NCBI GenBank assembly: GCA_963205255.1
Contig: CAUJIK010000015.1
Location: forward strand, 1 to 64,000
Direction: 5' to 3'
DNA length: 64,000 nucleotides
Source: Pseudomonadota bacterium
GTDB taxonomy: Bacteria; Pseudomonadota; Gammaproteobacteria; Steroidobacterales; Steroidobacteraceae
The notes under the pieces were generated by a model. It had not been told where the DNA came from and did not search any database. It saw nothing but the letters and a program-made list of their open reading frames with translations. The position numbers and the translations under genes were made by a program. Of this stretch, positions 37,358 to 45,323 are shown in pieces (position 1 is the first letter of the stretch; each line of letters begins with the position of its first letter).

Positions 37358-37740
37358 GCACGGTCTACGACGCTTCCGCTTTGCTGGCCGTGATCTTTTC
37401 CGAGCCCGGCGCGGAGAGTGCAATCGAGTTGCTGTCGCAGGCCGGGGGTTTGGTCAGCGCGGTCAACTGGTCCGAGATCGGGGCCAGCCTGGTTGAGCGT
37501 GGCCTGGAACCACAGGACATCGCACGCGAGCTGTCCGCGTTCGGGCTGGACGTGGTTCCCTTCGATGAAGAGCAGGCCAATCTCGCGGCGGCATTGCGCC
37601 CCGTCACAAGGTCAATTGCATTGTCGCTGGGCGATCGCAGTTGTCTGGCGCTCGCCAAAGTGCGCGCTGCGCGCGTCGTTACCGCCAACCCGGGCTGGGC
37701 AAAGCTCGAAGGCTTCAGCGTGATCGTCGTGCGCGGATAA
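37354..37740 (+). CDS. vapC: PIN-domain toxin (VapC family)
   Basis: 'MSTVYDASALLAVIFSEPGAE', 'NWSEIGASLVERG', 'LSLGDRSCLALAKVRAARVVTANPGWAKL'. Confidence 0.88.
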   Translation: MSTVYDASALLAVIFSEPGAESAIELLSQAGGLVSAVNWSEIGASLVERGLEPQDIARELSAFGLDVVPFDEEQANLAAALRPVTRSIALSLGDRSCLALAKVRAARVVTANPGWAKLEGFSVIVVRG

Positions 37741-37746
37741 GACCGT

Positions 37747-38634
37747 TCAGCCCGCGAACACATCCCGCGCATCGAAAACTGGCCCATCCACGCATACCCG
37801 CTTCATCGCGGGGCCCGCGGGCGTCTGCACTTCCACCGCGCAGCCGGCGCAGCCGCCCACGGCGCAGGCCATGTATTCCTCCAGCGAGACCTGGCAGGGC
37901 ACATCGAACTCGCGCGCAAGCTGGGCCACGGCCTTGAGCATGGGCGTGGGGCCGCAGGTGAAGATCATGACCTCGGCGAGCGCGGCGGGCGGCAGTTGCG
38001 CCAGCCACAGTCGCGCGAGGTCGGTCACGAAGCCGTCGTGGCAGCCGGGGAAGCCCGACTTGCTGGTGAGGCGGCTGGGCACCCCCCATTCGTCGAGCAG
38101 CGGCATGGCGGCGATCACGCCATCGGGCATGCCGGGAATAACGATAGTCGATGGCCGCGCCGTGAACGGGAAGGGCAGCTCCGAGCCGAGGATGGCGAAA
38201 GGCTTGAAGCCTTCTTCGGCGCGGTCCCGCAGCGTCTCTGCAAGGAACACCATGGGAGGAATGCCCACGCCGCCGCCGATGAGCAGCGCGCGGGGCCGCG
38301 CGGGATCGGCACGGAAACCCTGACCGATGGGACCGAGCAGGTTGACGGTATCGCCCACGCGCCGCGCTGCCAGATGCTTCAAGCCATCGCCGTGGATCTT
38401 GTACAGCAGATCGATCCATCCCTCATCGGGCGCCGCGCGCATGATGGACAGCGGCCGCCGCATGGGAACCGAAGGGTCCACCGTCAGATGCACGAAGCTG
38501 CCGGCCGTGGCGCGCGCGGCGGTTTCCGGCGCGGCCAGCCGCATCACGTACTGTTGGCCGGCATAGGGCTGGTGCGCGAGCACGCGCGCATCCTCGACGA
38601 ATATGGTGCCGCGGTGGGCACGCTGCGCGCTCAT
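37747..38634 (-). CDS. pyrK: Dihydroorotate dehydrogenase electron-transfer subunit-like (PyrK) FAD/2Fe-2S protein
   Basis: 'FVHLTVDPSVPMRRPLSIMRA', 'LLIGGGVGIPPMVFLAETL', C-terminal 'CAVGGCAGCAVEV...KRVCVDGPVFDARDV'. Confidence 0.85.
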   Translation of the reverse strand: MSAQRAHRGTIFVEDARVLAHQPYAGQQYVMRLAAPETAARATAGSFVHLTVDPSVPMRRPLSIMRAAPDEGWIDLLYKIHGDGLKHLAARRVGDTVNLLGPIGQGFRADPARPRALLIGGGVGIPPMVFLAETLRDRAEEGFKPFAILGSELPFPFTARPSTIVIPGMPDGVIAAMPLLDEWGVPSRLTSKSGFPGCHDGFVTDLARLWLAQLPPAALAEVMIFTCGPTPMLKAVAQLAREFDVPCQVSLEEYMACAVGGCAGCAVEVQTPAGPAMKRVCVDGPVFDARDVFAG

Positions 38635-39572
38635 CGCGCGATGGTCTCGAGCACGGCCATGCGCACGGCGACGCCATTGCTCACCTGCGAGCGGATCACC
38701 GACTGCGGGCCATCGGCCACGGCGGATTCGATCTCCACGCCGCGGTTCATGGGCTGCGGGTGCATCACGATGGCGTCGGGCTTGGCCAGCCCCAAGCGCT
38801 CGCGGGTGAGCCCGTATTCGCGGAAGTAGTCTTCGCCCGCGGGAATGGCCGTGTCGGCGAAACGTTCGCGCTGGATGCGCAGCATCATCACCACATCGCA
38901 GCCTGAGATGCCGCGGGCGATATCCGTCTCGCGCGCGGCGCCCGCGAGCTCGCCTTCCGCGGGCATCAGCGAGGGCGGGGCGATGAGGCGTATGTCGCGT
39001 GTGCCCAGCAGGGAAAAAGCCTGGCAGGCCGAGCGCGCCACGCGCGAATGCCGGATGTCGCCGACTATCGCGATGGACAGCCCGTCGCAACGGCCCTTGT
39101 GCTGCAGCACCGTGAGCGCATCGAGCAGCCCCTGCGTGGGATGCGACACATGCGCTTCGCCCGCGGACAGCACGCTCACATGCGGCGCCACATTCGCCGC
39201 CACCAGGGCGGGCACGCCCACTTCCGAATCGCGCAGCACGAACATGTCCACATGCAGCGATTCGAGCGTGAATACTGTATCGAGGATGCTCTCGCCTTTC
39301 ACGCGCGAGGACAGCTGCACTTCCAGATTCACCACTTCGGCGCCGAGCCGCTTCGCGGCCAGCTCGAAGGAGACGCGCGTGCGTGTGGAAGGCTCGGTGA
39401 ACATGTTGGCCACGGTGCGGCCGGCGAGCGCCTGGCTGTGTGGCGCGCCTTCGCCCAGCCGGCGAACGTAGTGCTGCGAACGCTCCAGCAGGGCTTCAAG
39501 CTCGGGGCGAGTGAGGTCCTCGATGCTGAGCAGGTGCCTGAGGCTGCCATCGGGCCGCCGTTGTGAGTTCAT
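38631..39572 (-). CDS. pyrB: Aspartate carbamoyltransferase catalytic subunit
   Basis: 'MFTEPSTRTRVSFELAAKRLGAEVVN', 'HPTQGLLDALT', 'MHPQPMNRGVEI'. Confidence 0.96.
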   Translation of the reverse strand: MNSQRRPDGSLRHLLSIEDLTRPELEALLERSQHYVRRLGEGAPHSQALAGRTVANMFTEPSTRTRVSFELAAKRLGAEVVNLEVQLSSRVKGESILDTVFTLESLHVDMFVLRDSEVGVPALVAANVAPHVSVLSAGEAHVSHPTQGLLDALTVLQHKGRCDGLSIAIVGDIRHSRVARSACQAFSLLGTRDIRLIAPPSLMPAEGELAGAARETDIARGISGCDVVMMLRIQRERFADTAIPAGEDYFREYGLTRERLGLAKPDAIVMHPQPMNRGVEIESAVADGPQSVIRSQVSNGVAVRMAVLETIAR

Positions 39573-39587
39573 CCGGTCCTCGTTTCT

Positions 39588-40031
39588 TCAGTCGTTCTGC
39601 GCCAGCCAGCTGTCGAGGATGATCGCCGCCGCGGCGCTGTCGATATCGCCCTTGCGCACTGCCCGCTTGCGCGTGCCGGCCGCGCGCTGCTCCCGCAGGC
39701 GGCTCGCCGCTTCGGTGGAGGAGTAGCGCTCGTCCATGCGCTCGACCTGCAGCCGGTAGCGCTGCGCCAGGGAATCGGCGAAGGCATTGACGGCAGGAGC
39801 GAGGCGGGTCGGGGTGCCGTCGTCATTATAAGGTGTCCCCACGACCAGCAGGTCAGGCGCGTGGGCCGCGACCTCGCGATCGATGGCGATCCAGTCCGGG
39901 CCGGCGTCGTGCACCGCCACGGTGCGCAGGGGGCGGGCGGTGCGCGTGAGGGTGTCGCCGGCGGCCATGCCGATGCGTCGCAGCCCGAAGTCGAAAGCCA
40001 GGGCGACCCGGGGCCGCCGGGTTTCAGGCAT
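39588..40031 (-). CDS. ruvX: Holliday junction resolvase-like RuvX (YqgF)
   Basis: 'LAFDFGLRRIGMAAGD', 'VVGTPYNDDGTPT', 'DERYSSTEAASRLRE', 'KGDIDSAAAAIILDSWL'. Confidence 0.94.
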   Translation of the reverse strand: MPETRRPRVALAFDFGLRRIGMAAGDTLTRTARPLRTVAVHDAGPDWIAIDREVAAHAPDLLVVGTPYNDDGTPTRLAPAVNAFADSLAQRYRLQVERMDERYSSTEAASRLREQRAAGTRKRAVRKGDIDSAAAAIILDSWLAQND

Positions 40032-40587
40032 GCCCGGCCCGGGGACTCACCGTGTTCACGTCCACGCCCAGCAGACGCCAGGCGGCGGTCCAGCGGTCCT
40101 CGTAGGGCAGGTCGAACAGCATCGATTCGTTCATCGGCAGCGTGAGCCAGGCGTTGTCGAGGATCTCGCGTTCCAGCTGGCCTGGCTCCCAGCCGGCGTA
40201 ACCCAGTGCGATGAAGGCGTCTTCAGGGCCTTCGCCGCGCGCCATCGCCGCCAGTACATCGCGGCTGGTGGTCACCTGGATGCTGTCGGAGATGCGGTGG
40301 GTGGAATCCCAGTTGCCGCCCGGCCGGTGCAGCACGAAGCCGCGGTCCTGGTGCACGGGGCCGCCGCGCAGCACCGGCTTCTCGCCGATGGTGTCGCTGT
40401 GCGTGGGGAGCTTCATCTGCGACAGCACTTCGGACAGGCGCATGGGCAGCGGCTTGTTCAGCACGATGCCCAGCGCGCCTTTCTCGCCGTGCTCGCAGAT
40501 CAGCGTGACGGTCTGGGCGAAGCCCGGGTCGTCGAATCCGGGCATGGCGACCAGCAGCTGGTTGGTCAGATTGCTCGGCTTGGTCAT
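40024..40587 (-). CDS. YqgE/AlgH family protein
   Basis: 'LTNQLLVAMPGFDDPGFAQTVTLICEHGEKGALGIVLNKPL', 'GGPVHQDRGFVLH', 'YAGWEPGQLEREI'. Confidence 0.95.
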   Translation of the reverse strand: MTKPSNLTNQLLVAMPGFDDPGFAQTVTLICEHGEKGALGIVLNKPLPMRLSEVLSQMKLPTHSDTIGEKPVLRGGPVHQDRGFVLHRPGGNWDSTHRISDSIQVTTSRDVLAAMARGEGPEDAFIALGYAGWEPGQLEREILDNAWLTLPMNESMLFDLPYEDRWTAAWRLLGVDVNTVSPRAGHA

Positions 40588-40619
40588 ATTTCCGAGTATG
40601 GGGGCGCCCGCCGCGGTCC

Positions 40620-41516
40620 TCAAGGAAGCGATACCGTACTTTCGGCGAGCCGCCCGCCCACGAACTGCCATTCGTAGGCGAAGCGCAGCAGGCGGTAGTC
40701 GCGGGCCAGTTCCGGCGGGAACGGGTCGAAGGGGCTGGCAAGACGCAGGATGTCGAGCGCGGCCGCATCGATCTCCGGATGCCCGCTGCTTTTGACGATG
40801 CGGGAGGATTGCAGGTGGCCATCGCGGTGCAGCGCCACCTCGATCACCGGATTGCCGGTGAGGCCGCGGCGCTGGGCAACCGAGGGGTAGTTGATGGTGC
40901 CGACCCGCTCCACGCGGCGGCGCCAGGAGTCCAGGTACGGCGCCAGACGTGAGGCGCGCGTGTCGGCGGTGACATAGAGTTCGTCGCGCTGTTCGCCACG
41001 CAACCGCAGTTCATCGTCGCCCGCGGTGTCGCCGGTGACGGCCTCGCGCGGCTGTTCCGGCTGCGCCTCGGGCAGCGACAGGGGCAGGGCGACGATGCGC
41101 GCCGGTCCCGACTCGCTGCTTGCGGCGAGCACCGGCTCATCACCAGCGACCTCGCCCTGCGGCGCGGGGGGCGGCACAGGGCGCTCCTTGCCCGCTGCGG
41201 GAATCTCCGCCGCGCGCCGTTCCTGACTGTTGCCCGACCCGCTCTGCGTGCGCTGCGAGAGATAGGTGGCGTCGGGGTTGTCGCGCTCCTCGGGCAGTTC
41301 GTCGGAGACCAGCAGCACTTCCATGCCGGGGCGGGCGTCCGTGTCCGGCTTGCCGGGCGGGGCGAAGCTGATGCCCAGAATGACGATGCCATGCAGCAGC
41401 GCGGCGAGCATGGCCATCGAGGCCATGCGGTCGCGTGTCACCTGGCCGCTGGCGCGATCGGTCCGGCGGCGCAGCGGTCGCGCCGGGGGGTCGAAAGGCT
41501 GGGCCAGTGAGGGCAT
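40620..41516 (-). CDS. tonB: TonB family energy transducer
   Basis: Single N-terminal TM, charged/proline-containing linker, C-terminal 'GTINYPSVAQRRGLTGNPVIEVALHRDGHLQSSRIVKSSGHPEIDAAALDILRLASPFDPFP'. Confidence 0.88.
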   Translation of the reverse strand: MPSLAQPFDPPARPLRRRTDRASGQVTRDRMASMAMLAALLHGIVILGISFAPPGKPDTDARPGMEVLLVSDELPEERDNPDATYLSQRTQSGSGNSQERRAAEIPAAGKERPVPPPAPQGEVAGDEPVLAASSESGPARIVALPLSLPEAQPEQPREAVTGDTAGDDELRLRGEQRDELYVTADTRASRLAPYLDSWRRRVERVGTINYPSVAQRRGLTGNPVIEVALHRDGHLQSSRIVKSSGHPEIDAAALDILRLASPFDPFPPELARDYRLLRFAYEWQFVGGRLAESTVSLP

Positions 41517-41529
41517 GGTCAGGGCCGGT

Positions 41530-42504
41530 TCAACAGGCGCGGCGGGCCGCGAGGTGCCGGTCGAGCGCATCGATGAACAGCGCCGCCACGTCGGTGCCGC
41601 TCTGCTTGTGGATCTCGCGCACACCCGTGGGGCTGGTCACGTTGATCTCGGTGACATAGCCGCCGATCACGTCGAGGCCCACGAACAGCATGCCGCGCCG
41701 CGCCAGTTCCGGGCCGATGCGCGCGGCAAGCTCGCGGTCGCGATCGTTCAGCGGCCGCACCACGCCGGTGGCTCCGGCGGCGAGATTGCCGCGGTTGTCG
41801 GTGGCCGAGGGCATGCGCGCCAGCGCATGGGGAGCGGGCTCTCCATCCACCAGCAGCACCCGGGAATCGCCGCCGGTGACGATCTCCGGCAGGTAACGCT
41901 GCACGATGGCGAAGCGGCTGCCGTAGTCCGTGAGGGTTTCGAACACCACGCGCAGGTTCTTGTCGGTCTGGTCCACCACGAAGATGGAGCGCCCCCCCAT
42001 GCCATCCAGCGGCTTTGCCACCACCCGGCCGTGCTCGGCGGCGAAAGCGGCCATGTCGTCCATGTCGCGGGTGATGAGGGTCGGCGCGCACATTTCCGGG
42101 AACCAGGCCGTGTAGACCTTCTCGTTCATGTCGCGCAGGCCCTGGGGCCTGTTCACCACCAGCGCGCCGGCGAGCTCGGCCCGCTCCAGCACATAGGTGG
42201 TGTAGATGAATTCCATGTCGAAGGGCGGGTCCTTACGCATGAGGATCACGTCGAAGTCTCCGAGCCGCCGGTCGGCCGGCTCGCCCAGCGTGAACCAGCC
42301 CGCGGGGTCGGCGTGCACCGTGAGCGGCCGGGCGCGGCCGAAGGCCACACCGTCGCGCAGGGAAAGGTCCCCCTGAGTGAGATAGTGCAGGCGATAGCCC
42401 CGGGCCTGGGCGGCCAGGAGCATGGCCAGGGTGGTGTCCTTTGCGTACTTGATGTCCCCGATGGGGTCCATCACCACGGCGAGGCTCGGCGGGGTCATGG
42501 TCAT
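41530..42504 (-). CDS. gshB: Glutathione synthase
   Basis: 'LAVVMDPIGDIKYAKDTTLAMLLAAQARGY', 'MRKDPPFDMEFIYTTYVLE', 'VAKPLDGMGGRSIF', 'FVGLDVIGGYVTEINVTSPTG'. Confidence 0.96.
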   Translation of the reverse strand: MTMTPPSLAVVMDPIGDIKYAKDTTLAMLLAAQARGYRLHYLTQGDLSLRDGVAFGRARPLTVHADPAGWFTLGEPADRRLGDFDVILMRKDPPFDMEFIYTTYVLERAELAGALVVNRPQGLRDMNEKVYTAWFPEMCAPTLITRDMDDMAAFAAEHGRVVAKPLDGMGGRSIFVVDQTDKNLRVVFETLTDYGSRFAIVQRYLPEIVTGGDSRVLLVDGEPAPHALARMPSATDNRGNLAAGATGVVRPLNDRDRELAARIGPELARRGMLFVGLDVIGGYVTEINVTSPTGVREIHKQSGTDVAALFIDALDRHLAARRAC

Positions 42505-42636
42505 ATTTCTCTCAGGAACGTGTCGTACATCAAGGCGCAATGTTATCCCACTGCCAGAATCGTCCCCTGGAATGCGAACAGCGTTGCATGGCGAGGGGTA
42601 GGCCGATATGTTAAAAGAACGCGGGTTTCCATCGCT

Positions 42637-43056
42637 ATGAACCTTGCCGGGAGTACCGTGGCATTGAACGACGAAAGCACCAGCCTCAAGGGCCTCAAAG
42701 TGCTCGTCATCGACGACAGCAAGACCATCCGGCGCACTGCCGAGACGCTGCTGGCCAAAGAGGGTTGCGAGGTGTTCACCGCCATCGACGGGTTCGATGC
42801 GCTGGCGAAGATCGCCGACCACCAGCCGGACATCGTCTTCGTCGACATCATGATGCCGCGCCTGGATGGCTACCAGACCTGCGCGCTGATCAAGCACAAC
42901 AAGGTGTTCCGCTCGATCCCGGTCATCATGCTGTCTTCCAAGGACGGCCTGTTCGACCGGGCCCGTGGCCGCATCGTCGGCTCCGAGCACTACCTGACCA
43001 AGCCGTTCACCAAGGAAGAACTTCTGGGTGCGATTGAGACGCACATTGGGAGATAG
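42637..43056 (+). CDS. pilG: Type IV pilus response regulator PilG
   Basis: 'LKVLVIDDSKTIRRTAETLLAKEGCEVFTAIDGFDALAKIADHQPDIVFVDIMMPRLDGYQTCALIKHN'. Confidence 0.93.
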   Translation: MNLAGSTVALNDESTSLKGLKVLVIDDSKTIRRTAETLLAKEGCEVFTAIDGFDALAKIADHQPDIVFVDIMMPRLDGYQTCALIKHNKVFRSIPVIMLSSKDGLFDRARGRIVGSEHYLTKPFTKEELLGAIETHIGR

Positions 43057-43059
43057 GCC

Positions 43060-43425
43060 GTGGCACTGATACTCATCGTCGACGATTCGCCCACCGAAGT
43101 GCATGTGATGAAAAAGGCGCTCGAGGGCAGCGGCTTCCGCACCGCCACGGCCGGCGACGGCCAGGAGGGTGTGCGCCTGGCGCGCGAGATGCACCCCGAC
43201 CTCATCTTCATGGACATCGTGATGCCGGGCATGAACGGCTACCAGGCCACGCGCGCCATCGTCAATGATCCGGACACGCAGCGGATCCCCATCGTCATGG
43301 TCACCTCCAAGGGCCATGAGACCGATCGCATCTGGGGCCTGCGGCAGGGCGCGGTGGACTACATGGTCAAGCCGGTGACGCCGGACAAGCTGGTGGAGAA
43401 AGCCCAGTCCACGCTCGCAGCTTGA
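43060..43425 (+). CDS. pilH: Type IV pilus response regulator PilH
   Basis: 'LILIVDDSPTEVHVMKKALEGSGFRTATAGDGQEGVRLAREMHPDLIFMDIVMPGMNGYQATRAI'; GTG start. Confidence 0.92.
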   Translation: MALILIVDDSPTEVHVMKKALEGSGFRTATAGDGQEGVRLAREMHPDLIFMDIVMPGMNGYQATRAIVNDPDTQRIPIVMVTSKGHETDRIWGLRQGAVDYMVKPVTPDKLVEKAQSTLAA

Positions 43426-43435
43426 GGGGGCGAAG

Positions 43436-43999
43436 TTGGATTCCGGATCCCTGATTCGATCGCTGCGTGACCAGCCCTTCGACCTGCTGGTAGCGCTGGA
43501 CCGCCGCGGCCGCGCAGGCGTAGCCGCTCCCGGCGAGGAAGCCGCCGCCGACCGCGAGTGGGTGGGCGTGGCCTGGCGCATGGCGGGCGAGTCGTACCTG
43601 GTGGCGCGGGAAGAGACCCGTGAAGTGCTGCCCTTCCCGTCGCAGCTCACGCGTGTGCCCGGTGCGAAGACCTGGATCAAGGGCCTCGCCAATGTGCGCG
43701 GCTCGCTGCTGCCCATCATCGACCTGCGGCAGTTCCTCGGCAGTGGCTCGACGCCGCTGACCCGCAACACGCGGGTGCTGGTGGTCAACCACCGCGAGGT
43801 GCCGGCGGGCCTGATGGTGGACGAAGTGCTGGGTTTCCGGCGCTTCGCGGATGGAGAGTTCAGCGGCAATGCGCCGCCCACGCTGGTGCGCTGCGAGCGC
43901 TACATGGCCGGTGCCTTCCGCCGCGGAGCGGAAACCTGGCCGGTGCTCAGCCTGCGCCTACTCGTAGAAAACCCGGGGTTCCTGGATGCCGCAGCCTGA
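43436..43999 (+). CDS. pilI: CheW-like protein PilI
   Basis: 'LTRVPGAKTWIKGLANVRGSLLPIIDLRQFLG'; between pilH and pilJ. Confidence 0.9.
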   Translation: MDSGSLIRSLRDQPFDLLVALDRRGRAGVAAPGEEAAADREWVGVAWRMAGESYLVAREETREVLPFPSQLTRVPGAKTWIKGLANVRGSLLPIIDLRQFLGSGSTPLTRNTRVLVVNHREVPAGLMVDEVLGFRRFADGEFSGNAPPTLVRCERYMAGAFRRGAETWPVLSLRLLVENPGFLDAAA

Positions 44000-45323
44000 T
44001 ACCGCAAGCATGACCACCCGCAACCTGATGCTCATCGGGATTACGGCACTGCTGGTGCTGGTCGCCGTGGGGCTGGCGATGATCGCGGGGGGTACCGCCG
44101 CCCTCCTCGCGGGTCTGCTGGGCCTCGCCGCCATCGTGCCGCTGGTGCTGCTGTTCGTGTCGTTGAAGGGCTCCGAGGAGCAGGAGCGCCGGCAGCGCCT
44201 GGCCGTCGAGGCCCAGTCACGCGAGAACGAGCGCAACCAGGAGGCCATCCTGCGCCTGCTGGACGAGATCGCCGGCATCGGTGAAGGCGACCTCACCGCC
44301 ACGGCCACCGTCACCGAGGACATCACCGGTGCCATCGCCGACTCGGTGAACATGGCCGTGGACAGCCTGCGCAAGCTGGTCATGACCATCAACAGTTCCG
44401 CCATCCACCTCGACGGCGCCGCGCGCCAGACGCAGGCGCTGGCGGCCCACCTGGCCAAGTCATCCAGCGCCCAGTCGCGCCAGATCGCCTCGGCCACCGA
44501 ATCCATCGCGGCCATGGCCGGCTCCATCGAGGAAGTTTCGGGCAATGCCGAAAGGGCGGCCGACGTGGCGCGTTATTCGGTGGACATCGCCCACAAGGGC
44601 GGCGATGCCGTACGCCGCACCATCGACGGCATGAACACCATCCGCGAGACCATCCAGGAGACCAGCAAGCGCATCAAGCGGCTGGGCGAGAGCTCGCAGG
44701 AGATCGGCAACATCGTCGAGCTCATCAACGACCTGGCCGAGCAGACCAACATCCTGGCGCTCAATGCCTCGATCCAGGCCTCGATGGCCGGCGAGGCCGG
44801 CCGCGGTTTCGCGGTGGTGGCCGACGAGGTGCAGCGCCTCGCCGAGCGCGCCACCAACGCCACCAAGCAGATCGATGTGCTGGTGCGCACCATCCAGGCG
44901 GACACCAACGGCGCCGTGGTCTCGATGGAGCGCAGCACCACCGACGTGGTCGGCGGCGCGATGCTGGCCGAGAACGCGGGCTCGGCGCTGGAAGAGATCG
45001 AGCAGGTCTCCAACCAGATCGCGAGCCTGGTGCACAACATCTCCGCCAGCGCGCGCAACCAGACGCAGTCGAGCCAGAGCGTGGCGCGCAACATGCAGGT
45101 GCTGCGCGAGATCAGCACGCAGACGGCCGATGCCACTAGCAATACTTCCGAGGCCATCGCGAAGCTCGCCGAACTGTCCGCGGCGCAGCGCCGCTCGGTG
45201 GCCGGTTTCCGGCTGCCTGACACGCCCGAGTCCACGGGTTCGTTCCGCAAACCGGCGGTCGCCGATCCCGAGGCCGCGGCCAGCGGCATCTTCCGGCGTG
45301 TATCGGGTGCTTCCAATGGCTGA
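43986..45323 (+). CDS. pilJ: Methyl-accepting chemotaxis protein PilJ (short form)
   Basis: MCP hairpin 'ELINDLAEQTNILALNASIQASMAGEAGRGFAVVADEVQRLAERATNATKQI'; 445 aa. Confidence 0.9.
   Translation: MPQPDTASMTTRNLMLIGITALLVLVAVGLAMIAGGTAALLAGLLGLAAIVPLVLLFVSLKGSEEQERRQRLAVEAQSRENERNQEAILRLLDEIAGIGEGDLTATATVTEDITGAIADSVNMAVDSLRKLVMTINSSAIHLDGAARQTQALAAHLAKSSSAQSRQIASATESIAAMAGSIEEVSGNAERAADVARYSVDIAHKGGDAVRRTIDGMNTIRETIQETSKRIKRLGESSQEIGNIVELINDLAEQTNILALNASIQASMAGEAGRGFAVVADEVQRLAERATNATKQIDVLVRTIQADTNGAVVSMERSTTDVVGGAMLAENAGSALEEIEQVSNQIASLVHNISASARNQTQSSQSVARNMQVLREISTQTADATSNTSEAIAKLAELSAAQRRSVAGFRLPDTPESTGSFRKPAVADPEAAASGIFRRVSGASNG

Noticed and set aside
41530-43881. 783-aa minus-strand ORF as one protein
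   Set aside because: Only the C-terminal part from about 42504 is glutathione synthase; the upstream extension runs antisense across pilG/pilH/pilI.
44764-45315. N-terminal extension of the 2000-aa chpA ORF
   Set aside because: Overlaps pilJ in another frame with repetitive Arg/Ser-rich sequence; the true start is ATG 45316.
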